Below are positions 59,251 to 64,000 of a stretch of DNA of 64,000 bases, piece after piece; the first letter of the stretch is position 1, and every line of letters begins with the position of its first letter. This DNA is from Tremella fuciformis (Eukaryota > Basidiomycota > Tremellomycetes > Tremellales > Tremellaceae). A model generated the notes under the pieces. It was not told where the DNA came from. It searched no databases and saw nothing but the letters and a program-made list of their open reading frames with translations. The stretch lies in assembly GCA_032768795.1 (NCBI GenBank), contig CP136497.1, positions 932,501 to 996,500 of the forward strand, read 5' to 3'. Made by a program: the position numbers and the translations under genes.

Positions 59251-62200
59251 ATGGAGGACCCCCACACGGCCACTCCGGGTGGTGGCGGCTCCCGCTCAAA
59301 CTCGGGCAGCGACCGATCAACGAGGTCGTCGCGCATGTCTCGAGCCATGCCGCTTGTCCCTCGTGGTCGCAGGAACATCATGCCCAAGCCAGAAAAGCAC
59401 GGTGAGACTGCTTCTCCCTCAAAGAAACCGAGCACCCGGGCTCGGGCGACATTCGTCACCTGCCGATCGTATCCGGAGGCAATGCCTCTTCCTCCACCAA
59501 TCCAAGAAGAGGGTGAGCTTCAACGGTCCCAGAGACGTTCGAAGCAAGAAGCTATCACCCGTATCGACAGGGTCGGAACCCCAGTGCAATTCGGTGTTGG
59601 GCCCATTGCGACCTCCTTCATCCCGCCGCCGCCGCCGTCGGCCGGTCCGTCGGCCATGCGCAACCCCCTCAATCGCCCCCAGCCTCCCAACCCACCCTTC
59701 GACATCAACTCGGTAAGGACTGAAGCGCCTCGCTATCCACCAAAGCGCACGACGCCTCGATTGTTCGATCTGCCAGAATGTCCAGTCTACTACCCCACCC
59801 CGCAGCAATTTCTGGATCCCATGGCATATATCACGAGCATCAGTGCCGAGGCATCCCAGTACGGTATATGCAAGATCGTCCCTCCAGAGGGCTGGCGCAT
59901 GCCGTTTGCCCTCGAGACTGACACGTTCCGCTTCAAGACTCGGCTGCAACGGCTCAACTCGCTCGAAGCCGCCTCCAGGGCAAAGATCAACTTCCTCGAT
60001 CAGCTCGCCATGTTTCACCGCCAACAAGGCGATGCCAAAGTCACCATACCCTCCTTCGATCGCCAGAAGCTGGACGTGTGGCGGCTTCGAAAGGAAGTGG
60101 CGAAACTCGGCGGCTACGACGAGGTCACGCGCAAGAAGGCCTGGGATACCATGGCGACCGCTGTGGGTTGCAAGGCGGATTTTGGCGCGGCAATCCAGGA
60201 TGCCTACCGTCGAATCATTCTGCCGTTTGACCGGTATATCATGCGGGCAAAGTCGGCATCCCTTTCCCCGCTTACTCCTTTGACGAGCCACCTTGGCGGT
60301 TCCGCTTTGCCAAAACCACCAGGATTTGCGGTGGACTCGCCGACGTCGCCAACCCGATCGGGCAGAATGGGTAACATGCGGTCGATCTCCACGGGGAGAA
60401 TGGGCGGGCTCGAGAGAGTCTCGCCCTCGCCTCTTCCCCTTCCGACATCACTACCGAGATCCGCGTCGGCTATGCCTGACATGGTGTCTCTCGCCTCGGT
60501 CTCAACGCCGGGTCCTTCTTATAGCATCAAAGTACCTGGGTTCGCCAACGGGGATGGTAGCGAGAGCGAGCTCAGCGAAGCCGATTCGCCCATGTCTTCG
60601 ATTCCTTCACCGCATTCTCCCCCACAAGCTACTGTTCCATACCAAAAAGGCGAAGTCTGCGAGATATGCCGAGGTGGCCACGCCCCAGAAAAGATGCTAC
60701 TTTGTGACGACTGCGACAGAGGTAAGCCGAACCCTTGGCATGCGTAGTGTGACACAGGTCTGACGCCCAGGCTTCCACACCTACTGCCTGGATCCGCCGC
60801 TCAAAAGCGTCCCGACCAACGAAGAGTGGTTCTGCACGGCCTGTCTGCTCGGTCAGGGAGACGACTACGGCTTCGAGACCGGAGATGAGCATTCCATTCC
60901 TTCATTTCAAGCGCGCGATGGGGCTTTCGCGTATTCCTGGTGGACTAAGCACAAACCAGAGCAAAATAACCCAGATCCGACGGCTCGCTGGTTTGGAAAG
61001 GTTGCCGTGGGAGAGGACGATGTCGAGAAAGAGTTCTGGCGTTTGACAGAGAGCGCTACTGAGACTCTTGAAGTGGAGTATGGCGCGGACATTCACTCCA
61101 CCACTCACGGAAGGTGTGTTACTCCCGGGCAAGTGACAATCATGAATGACCAGCAGCGCTGCACCATCGCTCGAGACCCATCCGCTCGAGCCTTATGCGC
61201 GGGATCCTTGGAACTTGAACAACATGCCCATTCTTCAAGAGTCGTACGTGTGATCCCATATGGTAGTGGGCTTTTCTGACTTGTAGCCTCTTGCGCTACA
61301 TCAAATCCGACATCTCGGGCATGACGGTCCCGTGGATATACCTTGGTATGCTTTTCTCGACTTTTTGCTGGCACAACGAAGATCACTACACCTACTCCGT
61401 CAATTACATGCACTGGGGCGAGACCAAGACCTGGTATGGGGTTCCAGGCGCTGACGCCGACAAATTTGAAGAAGCTATCAAGAGTGAAGCGCCCGAGCTA
61501 TTCGAGCAGCAGCCCTCGCTCCTGTACGAATTGACGACTCTCATGAATCCCGGTCGGCTGCGAGAGGCGGGAGTTCGGGTTGTAGCCTGCAATCAGAGAC
61601 CAAATGAGTTCGTCATCACCTGGCCGAAAGCTTACCATTGCGGTTTCAATCACGGCGTAAGTCAATGCACCAGGTGTTGTATGTCAGGAAGGCTAAGGTC
61701 AGATCAACTTCAACGAGGCGGTCAATTTCGCTCTGCCAGATTGGCTCAAGTACGGCAAGGAATGCGTAGTCAAGTACAAAGACCACATCAAAGCTCCGGT
61801 ATTTTCACACAATGAGTTGCTCGTCACAATCACCCTCTATTCAGACAGCATCAAGACTGCCATGTGGTAAGTGGTTCAAGTCTCTGGCCAAATGTGGTCT
61901 CACGCAATAGGCTTCAGGATAGCCTGGCAGAAATGGTCGTCGAAGAGACTGCACGGCGTGAACGACTTCGCGACGCAATCCCACTGCTCAACGAAAATCT
62001 CGTCGAAGAGGACTGCTCGGAAGACCAATACCAATGTTTTGTGTGCAAAGGCTTCTGCTACCTCTCGCAGATCACCTGCACTTGCACCAAGAACGTCACC
62101 TGCATCGATCACGCGGACTCCTTATGCGGCTGCCCCGCCAGCAAACGGACACTGCGAAAACGCTATTCCGAGAATCAGCTCAACGAGATCCTGGAAGAAA

Positions 62201-64000
62201 TTCAAGCTCGAGCCCGTCTCCCTTTGGCGTGGCGCGAGCGACTCCACAGTCTTCTCTCGGTCCCGAGACCACAGCTCAAATCGATGCGTGCTCTGCTTGC
62301 AGATGGCGAGAAAATCGACCACGATATCCTGGAGATGGACGCTCTGCGGGCAATGGTAGCACGAGCCAATGTGTGGGCAGAAAGGGTCACGGCCTTGTCG
62401 ACCAGAAAGAGTACCGGACGGCGCAAGAAAGGCCGACAGAGCACGGCAAACGAGGATGATGCCGAAGCGGACAGGAGGCCGCAGGTCATCCGGGACCTTC
62501 TCGCTGAGGCAGAGAGGCTTGCGTTCGATACTCCGGAGATTCTGCATCTCCGTCAAATGATCCATGCGATCGATGACTTCGAGCGTCAAGCGACAATCAT
62601 CCTCTCCACTTCGACCGATCAACTGGACCTGGAGCAGTGCAGGACGGTGCTGATCCTTGGCCAGAGCGCGAACATTGATCTTCCCGAAGTCCACCACATC
62701 AGGACCATTGTCAGCCGGCTGGAATGGATTAGGAAGATCGAAGAGGACGTCGACGATCGGACATTGCAATACGACGATGTCCTCCAATTGCTGGAAGAAG
62801 CCACCGAATACGGGATCTCTCCCAATCATCCTGGTGTTGTCGAGCTTCGCAGGCGAGAGCAGGCTGGAGCACGATGGGCCGACGCCGTCCAGGCTCTCCT
62901 TCGAGCCCCGAAAATCTCCTTCGAAGCCCTCGATCGGTTGATCGATGGTCAAGAGCTTGTCCCGACCAGTATCGATCAGATGAGGGCGCTTGAACTTATT
63001 CGCAAAACGGCCCAGGGCTGGCAGAGCAGCGCTCGTCAGATTCTTGCGGAGCCGAAGACGGCGACGGCCACGTCTATCGCCCGTCTTTGTCGAAATGTCC
63101 GTGGGGCGCAAGGGCCCGTCAGCAAGATTGCCATTCCGGAAATTATCGAGTTGCAAGCCGAGCTCGACTTTCACGCTCGATGGTACCAGGAAGTGGCTGA
63201 CTTGATCGGCTGTCCACCGAGTCGGGTGCCGGGGGCGATCGAAGACATTGTGACAGGCTTCCGGCAATGTCTGGCTCCAGACGACGATGAACCGAACCCC
63301 GATCATGTTTGCATCTGTCGAGACCCGCCAAGCGGTGTCATGGTCACATGCGAGATCTGCAAAGGCGAGTACCACGCGAAGTGCGTCGGGGTCACAGCCA
63401 AAAACTCGGGAGAGCCTTATAGATGCACTATCTGTGGACCGACCTTGCCCGATACACGTACATCGCTACATCGCCTAGCGTACCTTGCGGACGACATCAG
63501 TCACTGGAATTTCCTGGTGCCGCCACCCGAGCTGGCTCTGCTCAACGGGGCCATCGAGACGGCCATCCGATACGCCCGTCTCATCGTCCCTCTCATTGAC
63601 CCCATGTTTCAAGCACACGCGACGGCCGACGTTGAGATCCTCGCGCATCACGCTCGGAAGCTGTACTGGCTTCCGGTCACCTTTGACGGCCTGTATGGGA
63701 ACAAGCGGGTCGTCTTTGAGCAGATTCTCAGTAAGCGTTTGTATGACCTGCGGATCCCGGCCAACCCGAAACCGCGCATGCGGCCACGCCGGCCAAAATT
63801 TGTTCTCCGTCAAGCGAGGGACAAGACCTTCCACTGCTTGTGCTCGTCCCTTCCGGCCGACTACTTAGTTGTTGTCAACTGTCACAAATGCGGCCAGGGT
63901 TATCATGCGTCCTGCGTCTCGGCCCCGGATGAAGTCCTGGGCGACGGAGCCAAGTCGTGGCGGTGTCCATGTTGCAGTGTCAAAGAGGGCAAACATTATC
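59251..64000 (+). CDS. KDM5: KDM5/JARID1 (Lid2-like) histone H3K4 demethylase, 3' end missing
   Basis: A JmjC histone lysine demethylase, expected to act on methylated H3K4. Exons 59251-60721, 60771-61113, 61157-61243, 61287-61656, 61703-61866 and 61912 to beyond the window end. In order: JmjN (about 170-212; [20 protein letters not shown]), ARID (about 235-330; [29 protein letters not shown]), PHD1 (from about 467; [28 protein letters not shown]), the JmjC domain with [12 protein letters not shown], the iron/2-oxoglutarate core [20 protein letters not shown] and AYHCGFNHG, a C5HC2 zinc finger ([17 protein letters not shown]), a helical PLU-1-like region, then PHD2 ([10 protein letters not shown]) and PHD3 ([12 protein letters not shown]). 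The H-x-E...H triad is intact, so it should be active. Confidence 0.93.

Noticed and set aside
62122..63375. A 417-codon open frame on the minus strand
   Set aside because: It is the shadow of the KDM5 exon, which carries clear domain motifs on the plus strand.

Overview
This is a gene-dense window of nuclear DNA from a fungus, most likely a basidiomycete yeast or related form of the Tremellomycetes (Cryptococcus/Tremella/Trichosporon type). The evidence is the gene set (PMT4-type mannosyltransferase, fungal ATP synthase subunit h, CNNM/Mam3 protein, Nup170, HIS1, KDM5/Lid2), GC-rich exons, and many very short introns (about 38-60 nt) with GTNNGT donors and CTGAC/CTGAT branch sites a few bases before the acceptor AG. 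The species cannot be told from the window. I placed exon boundaries by hand from reading frame, splice motifs and family conservation; most chains close exactly in phase, but no transcript evidence was available.

Layout, left to right. 1-757 is the 3' end of a PMT4-like mannosyltransferase. Then come a DH-PH RhoGEF (-), a glutaredoxin (+), an ELL-type elongation factor (+), a UCH37/UCHL5 deubiquitinase (+), ATP14 (-), a 1,937-residue ARID/AT-hook/C2H2 chromatin protein (+), an Ish1-repeat stress protein with a signal peptide (-), ribosomal protein S21 (-), an MFS transporter (+), a DUF1295 steroid-reductase-like membrane protein (-), NADPH-cytochrome P450 reductase (-), a CNNM/Mam3 protein in 14 small exons (-), an unknown Myb-like protein (+), Nup170/Nup155 (+), a TMEM19/DUF92 protein (-), Mago nashi (+), COQ7 (+), FEN1/RAD27 (-), HIS1 (+), SOD1 (+), an SH3 protein (+), LPD1 (-), a Cid1-type nucleotidyltransferase (-), a second DH-PH RhoGEF (-), and a KDM5/JARID1 demethylase running off the right end (+).

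The genes are mostly unrelated housekeeping functions on both strands. There is no biosynthetic cluster, operon-like block or obvious defence island. Loose themes are mitochondrial metabolism (ATP14, COQ7, LPD1, SOD1, glutaredoxin), RNA metabolism (ELL, Mago, Cid1-like), chromatin (ARID protein, KDM5) and Rho signalling (two RhoGEFs).

The most unusual items are not gene functions. (1) Two copies of a 682-bp element, identical as far as I can read, at 31640-32321 and 58345-59026. They have the marks of a non-autonomous Helentron/Helitron2: a T^T insertion site, asymmetric 9-bp subterminal inverted repeats, and a 3' hairpin 5 nt before CTAG. (2) A candidate one-nucleotide exon in the CNNM gene that restores a family-invariant FGE(I/L)PQ motif. 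(3) Four candidate GC-AG introns, all with GCNNGT donors. (4) Three introns whose length is a multiple of three and which contain no stop codon, so simple ORF calling reads straight through them. (5) Six degenerate Asp-Gly tandem repeats in the ARID protein.
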